Below, one piece after another: positions 25,522 through 34,249 of a stretch of 62,936 nucleotides of DNA. Below the pieces are notes generated by a model. That model was given only the letters and a program-made list of their open reading frames with translations, searched no databases and was not told the origin of the DNA. This DNA comes from an uncultured Lachnospiraceae bacterium. GTDB lineage: Bacteria > Bacillota > Clostridia > Lachnospirales > Lachnospiraceae. The DNA lies in contig CALWSG010000051.1 of assembly GCA_944384155.1 (NCBI GenBank), positions 1 through 62,936 on the forward strand, given 5' to 3'. How positions within the stretch are numbered: position 1 is the first letter of the stretch; each line of letters opens with the position of its first letter. The translations under genes were made by a program, and so were the position numbers.

Positions 25522-26499
25522 CTAATCCTCCCTTATAACTGTTGTTACTCTTACTGCATAATTGTCGTTTGATGTTCCCGGCAGTGCTTTAAACTTGCGT
25601 ATATCACCCACAAAAACATCAAGCTCGCTGTCCACAACTGAATCAAGCTTTATTATATCACCCTTCTGCAAATTTGCAAAATCATTTACAGATATGGTGC
25701 TGTTTCCAAGTATTGCCCTTATAGGTATCTCTGAGCGTTGAATCAAAATCTCTATTGCCTTTTCATAGGAATTTTCATCCTTTTGCTCCATAGAGGAGAA
25801 CCAATACTTAATATTTAGCTTATCCATAACATCTTCCAATGTGATAAACGGAAGACATACATTCATAAGTCCGCTTATGTCGCCTATTGTAATGCTTATT
25901 GTTATAATAGCTATCATTTCCGTCGGTGATATAAGCTGTGCAAACTGTGGATTTGTCTCTATTCTCTCAAGCCTTGGATGAAGGTTTACCACATTCTGCC
26001 ATGGCTCTCTTAACAAATCAACGCATACATTCATAACCCTCTCTATTATAATAAGCTCAATTTCCGTAAAATCCCTTTTCTTCTCAAGAGCTTCTCCCTC
26101 TCCTCCCAGCATTCTGTCAACAATGGCATACCCTAAATTAGTTCCAAGTTCCATTATCACATTGCCTCTGAGAGGGGAAAAATTTACAATCCCAAGTAAA
26201 ACCGGATCAGACAGAGCATTGGAAAATTCCGAGTACGCCAACGCCTCTGCGTTCATAACCTCTACCTGAACATTTTTTCTAAGATATGCCGGCAGATTTG
26301 TGTATAAAAGTCTTCCGTAATGCTCAAATATATTTTCAAGAGTACGAAGATGTTCCTTTGAAAACTTAGATGGTCTTGCAAAATCATATACCTTGACCTC
26401 TTTTTCCTTGTCTTCCTTATAGTCATCTGCATCTAATTCTCCTGTGCTAAATGCTTTCAGGAGCTTATCAATCTCCTCCTGCGACAGTGTTTCGCCCAA
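25522..26499 (-). CDS. fliM: Flagellar motor switch protein FliM, 325 aa
   Basis: C-ring protein that receives CheY-P. The N-terminal docking peptide is LSQEEIDKLLKAF. The CheC-like middle domain shows GNVIMELGTNLGYAIVDRML with GGEG, followed by RDFTEIELIIIERVM. The C-terminal SpoA domain closes the protein. Length is normal. It precedes fliY by 3 nt, so the two switch proteins are coupled. Confidence 0.96.
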   Translation of the reverse strand: MGETLSQEEIDKLLKAFSTGELDADDYKEDKEKEVKVYDFARPSKFSKEHLRTLENIFEHYGRLLYTNLPAYLRKNVQVEVMNAEALAYSEFSNALSDPVLLGIVNFSPLRGNVIMELGTNLGYAIVDRMLGGEGEALEKKRDFTEIELIIIERVMNVCVDLLREPWQNVVNLHPRLERIETNPQFAQLISPTEMIAIITISITIGDISGLMNVCLPFITLEDVMDKLNIKYWFSSMEQKDENSYEKAIEILIQRSEIPIRAILGNSTISVNDFANLQKGDIIKLDSVVDSELDVFVGDIRKFKALPGTSNDNYAVRVTTVIRED

Positions 26500-26566
26500 A
26501 ACATCCTCACCTCCTACTATTTACGTGTTTTATTACGATTCTCATTGTCCATATACTCCTGCGAAA

Positions 26567-27094
26567 TTATATCAATCGTTTATTACTGAATACAATATTT
26601 ACAAAGGATGTTTCATATATAAATGTTGTATTATTGTACAGCTTCCTTAACTCTGCAGTTATTTCCTGCAAAATAACCTGTTTATTATCCTGTATTTCAG
26701 ATATTGTATATTTGCTTACCACATTGGAGATAGCCGATGTCATAAGCTTTTCATTTTCAGTCAGCTTATTATGGTATTCACTGTATCCCTCTCCCTCCTT
26801 GTCAAGGGAAAGTGTAATCCCAAACTGTGCATAATGTACATTATTATCGGAACTTCCGTTTAATGCCACTGTGATTTTGTCGGAAAAATCATATGTTTCA
26901 AGATTATTTATACTTATACCGTCAGTATACTCTTTCTGTCCTTCCTTTTCCAAATCAATAGCCGAAGCCACCTTTGAAACAAGATTATTTGTACTGTTCA
27001 TTGCAGGCACAATGGCAAATACCATTATAGCTGTCAATATAACATTTGTAATTGCCAGAACCAGCAATATAATATTTATTAATCCTTTTTTCAT
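26567..27094 (-). CDS. fliL: Flagellar basal body protein FliL, 175 aa
   Basis: Single-pass membrane protein around the stator. The N-terminal membrane segment is INIILLVLAITNVILTAIMV and the remainder is an extracytoplasmic stomatin-like domain ending in NIVFSNKRLI. The ATG at 27094 (MKKGL) matches family starts; longer in-frame starts would overlap the end of motB. Sequence of FliL is weakly conserved, and the call rests also on its position between motB and fliM. Confidence 0.85.
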   Translation of the reverse strand: MKKGLINIILLVLAITNVILTAIMVFAIVPAMNSTNNLVSKVASAIDLEKEGQKEYTDGISINNLETYDFSDKITVALNGSSDNNVHYAQFGITLSLDKEGEGYSEYHNKLTENEKLMTSAISNVVSKYTISEIQDNKQVILQEITAELRKLYNNTTFIYETSFVNIVFSNKRLI

Positions 27095-27113
27095 TTCCTG
27101 CCGTTCCTCCCGT

Positions 27114-27941
27114 TTATGGTATTGTCGCATATTCGTTAAATATCTTTATTTCAACTCTTCTGTTTAATGCTCGTCCCTCGGCTGTTTCATTGCTTGCAAC
27201 AGGCTCCTCTTCTCCTCTGCCCATACACGCCATTGTTGTAACATCCATACCCTTTACGTCTCTTAAATACTTATACACCGAGTATGCTCGTCCCGAAGAC
27301 AGCTCCATATTATCTGAATATTTCCCGTTGTCAATCATAGGTACCGTATCTGTATGACCTATAATCCATATGTAATTATCATCATAGCTTTTCAGCACAT
27401 CACCGATTTTATCTACAAAGGCAATGGCACTTTCCTTTATCTCTGCCTTTCCCGAATCATACAGCAATGCTCCGTTAAGTGTAAGAGATACATATTGTGC
27501 GTCAATCTCTATATCAACCCTGTCAGACATTCCAAGATATGCAAGCTGATTTTCAACATCTTCCGCTATTTCCTCGGAAGCCTCAAGCTGCTGCTGATAC
27601 TGCTGTTCCTCATAAGCCTCCAATGATTCTGCTATTTCGCTGTCATTTTCAGGATTTGCTTCCATCTGACTAAAATAATCATTAAGCTCTGAAAGCTGGC
27701 TTACACCGCTTGATATAAGATTGCCCTCTGTTATTGATGCTGAACCTCCGTCAAATATACTAAAGCTTTGCCTGAAGGACGCCGCTATTTCCTCAAACTT
27801 TTCCGAATCAATGGTTGACATTGCAAAAAGCAGCACGAAAAAGCAAAGCAGCAAGTTCATCAGGTCACTAAATGTTGACAGCCACAGATTTCCGCTAACT
27901 CCCTCTTCGTCTCCGCTGTTTCGCTTATTTTTTCTTGCCAT
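27114..27941 (-). CDS. motB: Stator protein MotB, 275 aa
   Basis: Proton or sodium stator subunit anchored to peptidoglycan. The single membrane helix LWLSTFSDLMNLLLCFFVLL contains the ion-binding Asp26. After a coiled and Gln-rich plug/linker region (about 60-130) comes the OmpA-like domain with WIIGHTDTVPMIDNG and SSGRAYSVYKYL. It overlaps motA by 1 nt. Which ion is used cannot be read from these residues. Confidence 0.96.
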   Translation of the reverse strand: MARKNKRNSGDEEGVSGNLWLSTFSDLMNLLLCFFVLLFAMSTIDSEKFEEIAASFRQSFSIFDGGSASITEGNLISSGVSQLSELNDYFSQMEANPENDSEIAESLEAYEEQQYQQQLEASEEIAEDVENQLAYLGMSDRVDIEIDAQYVSLTLNGALLYDSGKAEIKESAIAFVDKIGDVLKSYDDNYIWIIGHTDTVPMIDNGKYSDNMELSSGRAYSVYKYLRDVKGMDVTTMACMGRGEEEPVASNETAEGRALNRRVEIKIFNEYATIP

Positions 27942-28732
27942 TACTGCTCACCGCCTTCAGCACTAAGGCTCTCTCGCTGTGCCGGAGCCATAAATGATTT
28001 CAGCTTCTCTTCAATAACTCTTGGATTCTCTCCTGCCTGTATTGAAAGAAGACCCTCAATCATTACTTCCTTCATCATAATCTCCTGTGCATTATTCATA
28101 ATCAGCTTATTGGATACAGGAGTTGCAAGCCAGTTTGCCAAAAGTGAACCATACAATGTAGTAAGAAGAGCTACCGCCATATTAGGTCCTATGGAATTAA
28201 AATCATCAAGATTCTTAAGCATATTAACAAGACCGATAAGGGTTCCTATCATTCCCCATGCAGGTCCCATTGCTGCCATCGTACCCCAAAAGCCTATTAC
28301 CTTTTTGTGTCTTTCTTCTATACACATAAGTTCTGTTTCCAATATGGCACGAAGCAAATCAGGATCTGTACCGTCTACAATAAGAAGAACTCCTTTCTTC
28401 ATAAACGGATCCTCCAAGTCCCCTGCTGCCTCCTCCAATGCCAAAAGTCCTTCTTTTCTGGCTGTGTTTGACAGGTCTATTATCTTTTTTATAGTCTCTG
28501 CCTGGTCCATTTTTGGTACCTTTAAAGCCAGCTTGAAACTCTTAAGTCCGTTTATAAATCCGGATATGCTGTTGGAACCAATTAAACATGTCACTGAACC
28601 GCCTATGGTGATAATAACCGACGGCAAATCAATAAAATTTCCCAACAGTGAAAATCCGCCGTCTCCGGTTACAATACCGAAAATAACCATGGCAAAGCCT
28701 GCTACCAGACCTATAATTGACGCCAAATCCAT
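27941..28732 (-). CDS. motA: Stator protein MotA, 263 aa
   Basis: Four membrane segments; the cytoplasmic loop between segments 2 and 3 carries conserved charges. The third segment has GTMAAMGPAWGMIGTLIGLV with the functional prolines, and the fourth follows with VALLTTLYGSLLANWLATPV. Length is normal. It heads the second flagellar operon, with its own promoter 50-80 nt upstream and the flgE terminator further upstream. Confidence 0.96.
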   Translation of the reverse strand: MDLASIIGLVAGFAMVIFGIVTGDGGFSLLGNFIDLPSVIITIGGSVTCLIGSNSISGFINGLKSFKLALKVPKMDQAETIKKIIDLSNTARKEGLLALEEAAGDLEDPFMKKGVLLIVDGTDPDLLRAILETELMCIEERHKKVIGFWGTMAAMGPAWGMIGTLIGLVNMLKNLDDFNSIGPNMAVALLTTLYGSLLANWLATPVSNKLIMNNAQEIMMKEVMIEGLLSIQAGENPRVIEEKLKSFMAPAQRESLSAEGGEQ

Positions 28733-28783
28733 TTGCTCTCCACCTACCTATACATTTATTTTGTCATAAAATAACTCAATAAC

Positions 28784-28812
28784 ATTGTATCACATTTTGC
28801 CGCAATTACCAA
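28784..28812 (-). promoter_or_regulatory. Promoter of the motA-cheD-sigD unit
   Basis: TTGGTA (28807-28812) and TACAAT (28784-28789) are spaced by 17 nt on the minus strand, about 50 nt upstream of motA. It is a sigma-A-type promoter, so the second half of the supercluster, including fliA, can be expressed without its own sigma factor. The rest of the 250-nt gap between flgE and motA holds a terminator and no gene; in particular there is no flbD. Confidence 0.55.
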
Positions 28813-28933
28813 CATAAAATTTGTTTTTTTTCTGTTTGCAATTATTTTCGACACATCTGAAAACCTTCTTTTCCGCCAAATAAAGGCTTTAAAAGGCCTA
28901 TTGATTTATTATGGTACATTAGTCCCATAATTC

Positions 28934-28972
28934 AAAATGCAGGGTAACAGTATAGATGCTACCCTGCATTTT
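28934..28972 (-). terminator. Terminator after flgE
   Basis: A perfect 13-bp stem (28934-28946 with 28960-28972) with a 13-nt loop and a T-rich end, 10 nt after the flgE stop codon. It marks the end of the flgB-flgE unit. Confidence 0.85.
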
Positions 28973-28982
28973 AATTTATCTA

Positions 28983-30335
28983 TTACCGCTTCAGACTGAG
29001 AAGCTCTTCTATCATAGTATCTGACGTTGTTATTATTCTTGAGTTTGCCTGATATCCTCTTTGCGTTACTATCATATTTGTAAACTCATCTGCCAAATCC
29101 ACATTTGACATTTCCAAAACACCGCTTGACATGGTCTCTCCGTCTGCCGTTATATCTTTAACATTTGGGTCTCCTGAGTTAAGTGTTGAAGAAAACAAAT
29201 TATCTCCTTCCTTCTGAAGTCCTGCCGCATTTGCAAAGGATGCCACAAGAATCTGACCTATAACTGCCGTATCTCCATTATCGTATGATGCCACAATCTT
29301 ACCATCTGTCTGTATTCCCAGCTCTATCATGGTTCCTACGCCTTTTCCTGTTCCTAACTTATCGGCATTTCCTTTTTCTGATACAACATCAGTATTTGCC
29401 GCCATACATTTTAATCCTGAAAAATCAACATTAATATCCTGTGCAAAGGAAGCAAGCTGATTGTTTGCATCATCAACAATATTAATGGTAAAATTCTGCG
29501 ATGTCATTGCCGTCATATCAAGATAGCCGGTTGTTCCGTCAAAGACAAGCTCCAATGAATCTCCCGTAACATCATCGCCGCTTATGACAGCCGATACATT
29601 TTCAAGCTGTGTATTTCCACTGTATACTGCCATAGGTGACATTGTATATCTTGTAGGGTCAGTGTCGTCATTTTCTATTCTAAACATTACGCTGTATGTA
29701 TTTCCAAGACTGTCATATACGTGCATTTCCGTTGTCACATACCCTGCTGCGTTTACTCCGAAATTATCATCCTCAGAATTAATATTTCCGGACATTGTCA
29801 CTTCAGTTGTCTGTGCCGGATCTGTATTCATATATTCCTCACCGTACACTGATATAGGTCTTAACTGGTCTGTCTGCAAAACCATATCTCCTGTAGCAGC
29901 ATCTCTTGCCGCAGTGTAGCCCATTACATATCCGCCTGACGGAGTTACAAGATTGCCGTATCCGTCAGTTGTAAAATTACCTGCCTTTGAGTAGTAATTT
30001 GTTCCTCCCTGCTGTATTATAAAGAATGAGCTTCCGTTAATCTTTAAATCATACAGATTTCCCGTAGACTGGGAACCGCCTTCATTTGTAATATTTGTTG
30101 AAATTGAAGATACACTTACACCAAGACCTATCTGCTTTGCATTTTGTCCTCCTGTTGATGTCTCTGCATTAGGACCTGATGCCGCCTGTGTTGTCTGATA
30201 AAATAATTCACTGAAGTTTACTGTCTGAGACTTAAATCCTACAGTATTTACATTTGCAATATTATTGCCTATAACGTCCATTCTGGTCTGGTGAACCTTA
30301 AGTCCCGCCACACCGGAATATAATGATCTCATCAT
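28983..30335 (-). CDS. flgE: Flagellar hook protein FlgE, 450 aa
   Basis: Building block of the hook. The N-terminal rod-type helix has SLYSGVAGLKVHQTRMDVIG followed by NNIANVNTVGFK, and the C-terminal helix has SNVDLADEFTNMIVTQRGYQ and ANSRIITTSD. The middle (about 150-300) is the variable surface domain. GGAGGT lies about 10 nt before two adjacent ATG codons; the first is used here. Last gene of its unit. Confidence 0.95.
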   Translation of the reverse strand: MMRSLYSGVAGLKVHQTRMDVIGNNIANVNTVGFKSQTVNFSELFYQTTQAASGPNAETSTGGQNAKQIGLGVSVSSISTNITNEGGSQSTGNLYDLKINGSSFFIIQQGGTNYYSKAGNFTTDGYGNLVTPSGGYVMGYTAARDAATGDMVLQTDQLRPISVYGEEYMNTDPAQTTEVTMSGNINSEDDNFGVNAAGYVTTEMHVYDSLGNTYSVMFRIENDDTDPTRYTMSPMAVYSGNTQLENVSAVISGDDVTGDSLELVFDGTTGYLDMTAMTSQNFTINIVDDANNQLASFAQDINVDFSGLKCMAANTDVVSEKGNADKLGTGKGVGTMIELGIQTDGKIVASYDNGDTAVIGQILVASFANAAGLQKEGDNLFSSTLNSGDPNVKDITADGETMSSGVLEMSNVDLADEFTNMIVTQRGYQANSRIITTSDTMIEELLSLKR

Positions 30336-30412
30336 AATTAAATGACCTCCTTATCTGTCTGCCGCCTGCTTTATCCGTCATTCAAAAGCTGCTTGCCTCC
30401 ATATAGGTCCGG

Positions 30413-30790
30413 CTACACTATAACGGCTCCATCAATATTTGTAAAAACTTTTTCATCTGTACCGCTACTGTCCATGGCAGTAATTACAGTACTATTCTTT
30501 ACATTTACTATAAATGCCAGATTGTCCATAAGCATAAGGGATTCATTTATGCCCTTTTCACTTGCCTTTTTCATTCCTGCATTTAATCTGTCCATCTGCT
30601 CTGATGTAAGATTAATATTTCTTGTGGCAAGTCTTTCGTCTGCATGCTTTGAAAACTTTAACTTCTCTTTAAACAAATCTTCAAAAGAGGCTGTCTCATT
30701 ATCTGCCCTTTTATCATTTGATTTTTGATTATTGTTTAAGTATTGAAGCTGTATCTGCCTTATAGATGCAAAATTATTTCTTACTTCCAT
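30413..30790 (-). CDS. Flagellar operon protein, TIGR02530 family, 125 aa
   Basis: A small soluble protein found between flgD and flgE in many Firmicutes. The core LNAGMKKASEKGINESLMLM and the ending NSTVITAMDSSGTDEKVFTN, in which a Val/Ile-rich strand precedes a hydrophobic C-terminus, match this family. Its function in hook assembly is not established. It starts 3 nt after flgD and is translated with it. Confidence 0.85.
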   Translation of the reverse strand: MEVRNNFASIRQIQLQYLNNNQKSNDKRADNETASFEDLFKEKLKFSKHADERLATRNINLTSEQMDRLNAGMKKASEKGINESLMLMDNLAFIVNVKNSTVITAMDSSGTDEKVFTNIDGAVIV

Positions 30791-30793
30791 AGA

Positions 30794-31330
30794 CTACACC
30801 TCTTCTTCACCTGTATCAGTATTTCCTTCGTCCTCACCGGGTTCTGTCACTGTGTCATCTCCCTCTCCTTCGCTTGGAGGATTAAGGATACTGTCAAGGT
30901 AGTCATTGTCTATTACCATATCAAGGTCAGCGTAATCATAAAGCTGATCTCCCACTGAAAGCATTGCCTTTCCATCCACAATTTGAACAAACTGAACGTA
31001 TCCGCCCACTGTAGTAGTTGTTGTTGCATCTGTGGATTTTCCTACCTCAATTATTACATTCTTTCCCACAAGATTAAATGCACTGCTGTTATCAAAGGTT
31101 GTACTTAAATTCTGCAATTCTTCAATAGTTGTAAACTGTGCAAGCTCTGACACCATCTGTGAATTATCTGTAGGCTGAAGAGGATCCTGATTCTGCATCT
31201 GTGCTACGAGAAGCTGTAAAAATGCGTCTTTTCCCAGCGAATCTCCCTTAGACTTTTCTCCCTGATAAGTTTGTGATGTTCCCGTCACTGCCTGTCCGTC
31301 TATAACAGGTGCCGTTAAATAACTGCTCAT
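30794..31330 (-). CDS. flgD: Hook-cap assembly protein FlgD, 178 aa
   Basis: Scaffold for hook polymerisation. The N-terminal signature GKDAFLQLLVAQMQNQDPLQ followed by PTDNSQMVSELAQFTTIEEL is diagnostic. The C-terminal part is short and ends in an acidic Glu/Gly/Thr tail, so the second beta domain of larger FlgD proteins is truncated or missing; short forms are common in Firmicutes. Lies between fliK and the TIGR02530 gene. Confidence 0.95.
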   Translation of the reverse strand: MSSYLTAPVIDGQAVTGTSQTYQGEKSKGDSLGKDAFLQLLVAQMQNQDPLQPTDNSQMVSELAQFTTIEELQNLSTTFDNSSAFNLVGKNVIIEVGKSTDATTTTTVGGYVQFVQIVDGKAMLSVGDQLYDYADLDMVIDNDYLDSILNPPSEGEGDDTVTEPGEDEGNTDTGEEEV

Positions 31331-31345
31331 ATATTCTCCTTTCTC

Positions 31346-32731
31346 CTAAGCCTGATAGCTTACGGTATTTCCCAATGTTTCCATAATTTCTTTTTCTCCC
31401 TGCTGCATATCAGCTGATAATCCCACATCATCTAAAATTGACTGAACAGCTTTCCTTGATTTTCTGTCCTTTTTATCATCTGAGCTGCTTTCTTCATGGG
31501 TATTTTCACCATACATTGAATTCTGGCTTGTAATTACTACCTCAACATTATCAACTTTAAGTCCCTGATTATTAAAATTATCCTTGAGAGTCAAAAGCTG
31601 TGCTTCTAAGACTCTTTTAACAGCCTCCGTCTCCGCAGATATTGTAGCAGTTACGGCTCCGTCCCTTGAAACTACCTGTATTCCCACTTTTCCCAAATGC
31701 TCCGGATACAACTGCATTTCCATGCTTTTAAACTCACTGTTTACGTTTAACTTAACCTGCTCCGTTATTTGGCTTATAATGCTTACCGCCTGATTTTTTC
31801 CTGTGCGGTCACTTAAAACCTGTTCAATGTTTTCAAAGAAATTCGCCTTTACTCCGGTTAGAGCTTCTTCTCCCTGAAGAATAACATGCTTTCCTGATGT
31901 ACCCTTTTCATCCTTTAGGTTTTCATTTGAAAAAAATGTATTTTCGCTGCTGCTTTCCTGTGACTGTGCCATGCCCTTGTCATTTTGGAAATTCACAGAA
32001 CCCGACTTATCACTGCTTTGAAGCTTTGTCCCTTCATTTAAGCTGTCAGTTTCATTGGATATGTTTTCTGCTAATACTGCATCCTGCATATCTGCTCCCT
32101 GTGTGCTTTCCAAAATATTTTTACCCTTCGCGGATAATTTTTCACCTGAAGCCTGACTTATAAAGCCTTCCTTTGTAATCTCAATGCCTTTTGCATTAAG
32201 CTCACTTTTAATTTCTTCCATAGCGGCCGCAATATCCTTAAAATCTTTCATAAGACCGCTGTCAAACAGCAACTCCTTTGAAGTGTTAAGACCGTTAGAT
32301 GATGCAACCAGCTTTGCCAGTGTATTTGTTTCAAAAAGCTCATATGCCTGAATATTCAGTTGTTCCATTATAGCTTCAAGCTCCTTGACAGATATATTAA
32401 GCTTATCTGCTATTGTTTCCTTAAGCTCATCAATGCTTTGGGATATGTAATCCTTTGAAACTTCTTCCTGTCCGCATTCAATGGCTTCATCAGGCTCTTT
32501 TAGCTTTTTGGTGAACTCCTTGTCTGTTTTAGTATCATCTCCGGCAGCTTTAGCTGTTTCTTTTGTACCGCTTTTTTCCGCATTCTGAAAAGATTTCCCG
32601 GAAGTTTTGCTCATAACGTCACTGAAGCTTTCACTGCTTACCCTTTGCTGCTGCTTTGAACCACTGTCTCCGCTGCTTAGCCTTACTGTAAAAAGATTAG
32701 ATGCCAAGGACTGTACATTTGTTCCTGCCAT
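31346..32731 (-). CDS. fliK: Flagellar hook-length control protein FliK, 461 aa
   Basis: Exported ruler that stops hook growth. The first 320 residues are polar, Ser/Lys/Glu-rich and low in complexity, as in all FliK. The conserved C-terminal domain (about 330-410) reads MQLYPEHLGKVGIQVVSRDG and ISAETEAVKRVLEAQLLTLK followed by LKVDNVEV. GGAGGT lies 6 nt before the ATG. Order motE-like, fliK, flgD is standard. Confidence 0.9.
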   Translation of the reverse strand: MAGTNVQSLASNLFTVRLSSGDSGSKQQQRVSSESFSDVMSKTSGKSFQNAEKSGTKETAKAAGDDTKTDKEFTKKLKEPDEAIECGQEEVSKDYISQSIDELKETIADKLNISVKELEAIMEQLNIQAYELFETNTLAKLVASSNGLNTSKELLFDSGLMKDFKDIAAAMEEIKSELNAKGIEITKEGFISQASGEKLSAKGKNILESTQGADMQDAVLAENISNETDSLNEGTKLQSSDKSGSVNFQNDKGMAQSQESSSENTFFSNENLKDEKGTSGKHVILQGEEALTGVKANFFENIEQVLSDRTGKNQAVSIISQITEQVKLNVNSEFKSMEMQLYPEHLGKVGIQVVSRDGAVTATISAETEAVKRVLEAQLLTLKDNFNNQGLKVDNVEVVITSQNSMYGENTHEESSSDDKKDRKSRKAVQSILDDVGLSADMQQGEKEIMETLGNTVSYQA

Positions 32732-32858
32732 ATATTCACCTCCTTATCCATAAATTTTTTTATATAATACGCTGCCAAATATTATATGGCGGCGGACCAT
32801 ATACACATTATATATCGGCATACGGTAACAGCTTGTTTATAAATATGCCTCTGGTATT

Positions 32859-33629
32859 TTATGGTGCTAAAAGTACTGTTAATTTTCCGCAGAATACTGC
32901 ATCTATATCGCTTAAAGCATCAAGTATTGCTGCTCTTGGCTCAACCTCCATACACTGGAGTATAGCCACAACAGTTTCTAAATTTCCTGTCATTTCATAC
33001 AATGCCGCCGCTGCTTTTTTAGGCTTCATGGATGAATATGCATCTGCAAGCTCCTGATATCTTTCGTCCTTAAGGTATTCTGCAAGCACCTGCTTATAAA
33101 GCTCTTCAGCATATTCCGGTTCTATTTCCTCGTAATACTGCTTGTAATATTCATAATCAATGGCACTGTCTCCAAAAACAACCTCATTATAAAACTGTTC
33201 CTTTACAGCCTGAAACTCCTCCTGCTCCGCCTCAAACTGCTTAAGCCTGTCTATCTCTGACTGTAAATCGGCAATTGTTTCCTCCTGCTCGGCAATTTTA
33301 TCCTTATCATTCTGAATTTCCACCTCAAGCTCTTTTATATACTTAATGGCGTCTGCAAGGCTCTTGTAAGGATATTCGTCAGTAACGGTTTCCTCGTCCT
33401 CCACATCAGGGAGTATTGCACTTATTACCGGTACGTCCTTAAATATAGGATACATAACAGAGCTTCCAAAGCCTCCAACATCGAATTTAATAAGTGCCAC
33501 AAGTATTGCAAGCCACACCAAAACTATAATAACTCCAATTAATACAGATGAAAGCCTGCTTCCTTTTTTTTCCTCCGCCACCTGACCTGTTGTCTCATCT
33601 ATAGTCTGATTTTTCCTTCTTCTTGCCAT
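32859..33629 (-). CDS. MotE/YlxF-like membrane protein, 256 aa
   Basis: A basic N-terminus, one membrane segment (about 28-50: VLIGVIIVLVWLAILVALIK), a coiled coil (EVEIQNDKDKIAEQEETIAD and onward) and a C-terminal MgtE-N-like helical domain (YSSMKPKKAAAALYEMTGNL, with the pattern repeated in LQCMEVEPRAAILDALSDID). This is the layout of MotE, a chaperone-like partner of the stator in other bacteria, and of the ylxF gene found between fliJ and fliK in Bacillus. Its start overlaps the fliJ stop by 1 nt. Exact role in this organism unknown. Confidence 0.8.
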   Translation of the reverse strand: MARRRKNQTIDETTGQVAEEKKGSRLSSVLIGVIIVLVWLAILVALIKFDVGGFGSSVMYPIFKDVPVISAILPDVEDEETVTDEYPYKSLADAIKYIKELEVEIQNDKDKIAEQEETIADLQSEIDRLKQFEAEQEEFQAVKEQFYNEVVFGDSAIDYEYYKQYYEEIEPEYAEELYKQVLAEYLKDERYQELADAYSSMKPKKAAAALYEMTGNLETVVAILQCMEVEPRAAILDALSDIDAVFCGKLTVLLAP

Positions 33630-34087
33630 TATAATTCACCCTCTTCTTTGCCGTTATTATACTGATAGCTTACTATCTGGTCTACTTCCTTTTTTTCTTC
33701 CTCATTAACTTCCCTTTTAAACTCCTCAAATGCCTTTTCCTTTAAGGTCTCCTGTGTTTTTCTTTCAACCATTGCCTCTCTTAAGCGTTTCATTGCCTTA
33801 TCTACATTTTTTTTTGCCGCTTCTATATCCTTCTTTTTTTCCTCAGCCTCCATTTTTTTTATGGCTATGGCATCATTGCAGCGTTTCAGCTCCTTTATGT
33901 TTAACACCTGATTTTTAAAATTTCTTATTTTTTCTTCGTATTCTTCAATATCATCATATATAGCCCTAAGCTTTTCCTGCTCAATCCTGAGAATGTTATT
34001 TGCAAGTGTAAGCTGTATTTTCGCCTCGTTTTCAAGCTTTATCTGTAAGCTCAAAATATTTTCCATTCTATATATAAATTTGGCCAT
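33629..34087 (-). CDS. fliJ: Flagellar export chaperone FliJ, 152 aa
   Basis: Coiled-coil export chaperone that contacts the FliI ATPase and FlhA. Almost the whole protein is heptad-rich helix with many Lys and Glu and the N-terminal FIYRMENILSLQIKLENEAK motif. The ATG at 34087 has GGAG 6 nt upstream; the in-frame ATG at 34099 has none. The translation start lies at the 3' end of a dispersed repeat (34085-34189), which has separated it from fliI by 160 nt, an unusually large gap in this tightly packed operon. Confidence 0.9.
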   Translation of the reverse strand: MAKFIYRMENILSLQIKLENEAKIQLTLANNILRIEQEKLRAIYDDIEEYEEKIRNFKNQVLNIKELKRCNDAIAIKKMEAEEKKKDIEAAKKNVDKAMKRLREAMVERKTQETLKEKAFEEFKREVNEEEKKEVDQIVSYQYNNGKEEGEL

Positions 34088-34189
34088 ACTAATCTCCATT
34101 CCGGAGCATTTATGCGACGGGGCGATGCAAATCTTTAATTTGCGTCTGCCATCAGGGCTTATTTGTGACGCTCCGGCACAAATAGCTGT
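34085..34189 (-). repeat. Dispersed structured element, copy A, upstream of fliJ
   Basis: About 105 bp also found at 47051-47158. A block of 36 nt (34154-34189) is identical in both copies. On the minus strand it forms a hairpin (arms 34177-34187 and 34157-34167, one bulge) with the 9-nt loop CCGGAGCGT (34168-34176). The loop is complementary over 9 positions, one of them G-U, to ATGCTCCGG at 34101-34109, just 3 nt before the fliJ ribosome-binding site. Family unknown to me. It may be an RNA regulator or a mobile palindromic repeat. Confidence 0.75.
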
Positions 34190-34221
34190 ATGAAGAATAA
34201 GCTTTCGAGCTTATTTTTCAT
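34159..34221 (-). CDS. Possible 20-aa leader peptide in front of fliJ
   Basis: GGAGATTAGTATG, the same 13 bases as at the fliJ start, opens a short frame (MKNKLESLFF, ending PERHK) that stops within the hairpin of copy A. The site has a perfect ribosome-binding spacing. Translation would run into the structured element and could alter its folding. It could also be only the original fliJ start left behind by an insertion. Confidence 0.3.
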   Translation of the reverse strand: MKNKLESLFFIQLFVPERHK

Positions 34222-34249
34222 ACTAATCTCCGTTTAAAATACAAAAAAT

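Noticed and set aside
28110..28769. 219-codon open frame opposite motA
   Set aside because: Antisense of a well conserved gene with no start signal; composition is that of a reverse-complement shadow.
34098..34189. Reading frame through the dispersed element in frame with fliJ (and similarly in copy B with the Cys-rich gene), giving N-terminal extensions
   Set aside because: No start codon with RBS opens this frame in copy A; the conserved openness is explained by sequence identity of the copies. RNA-level conservation explains the data better.
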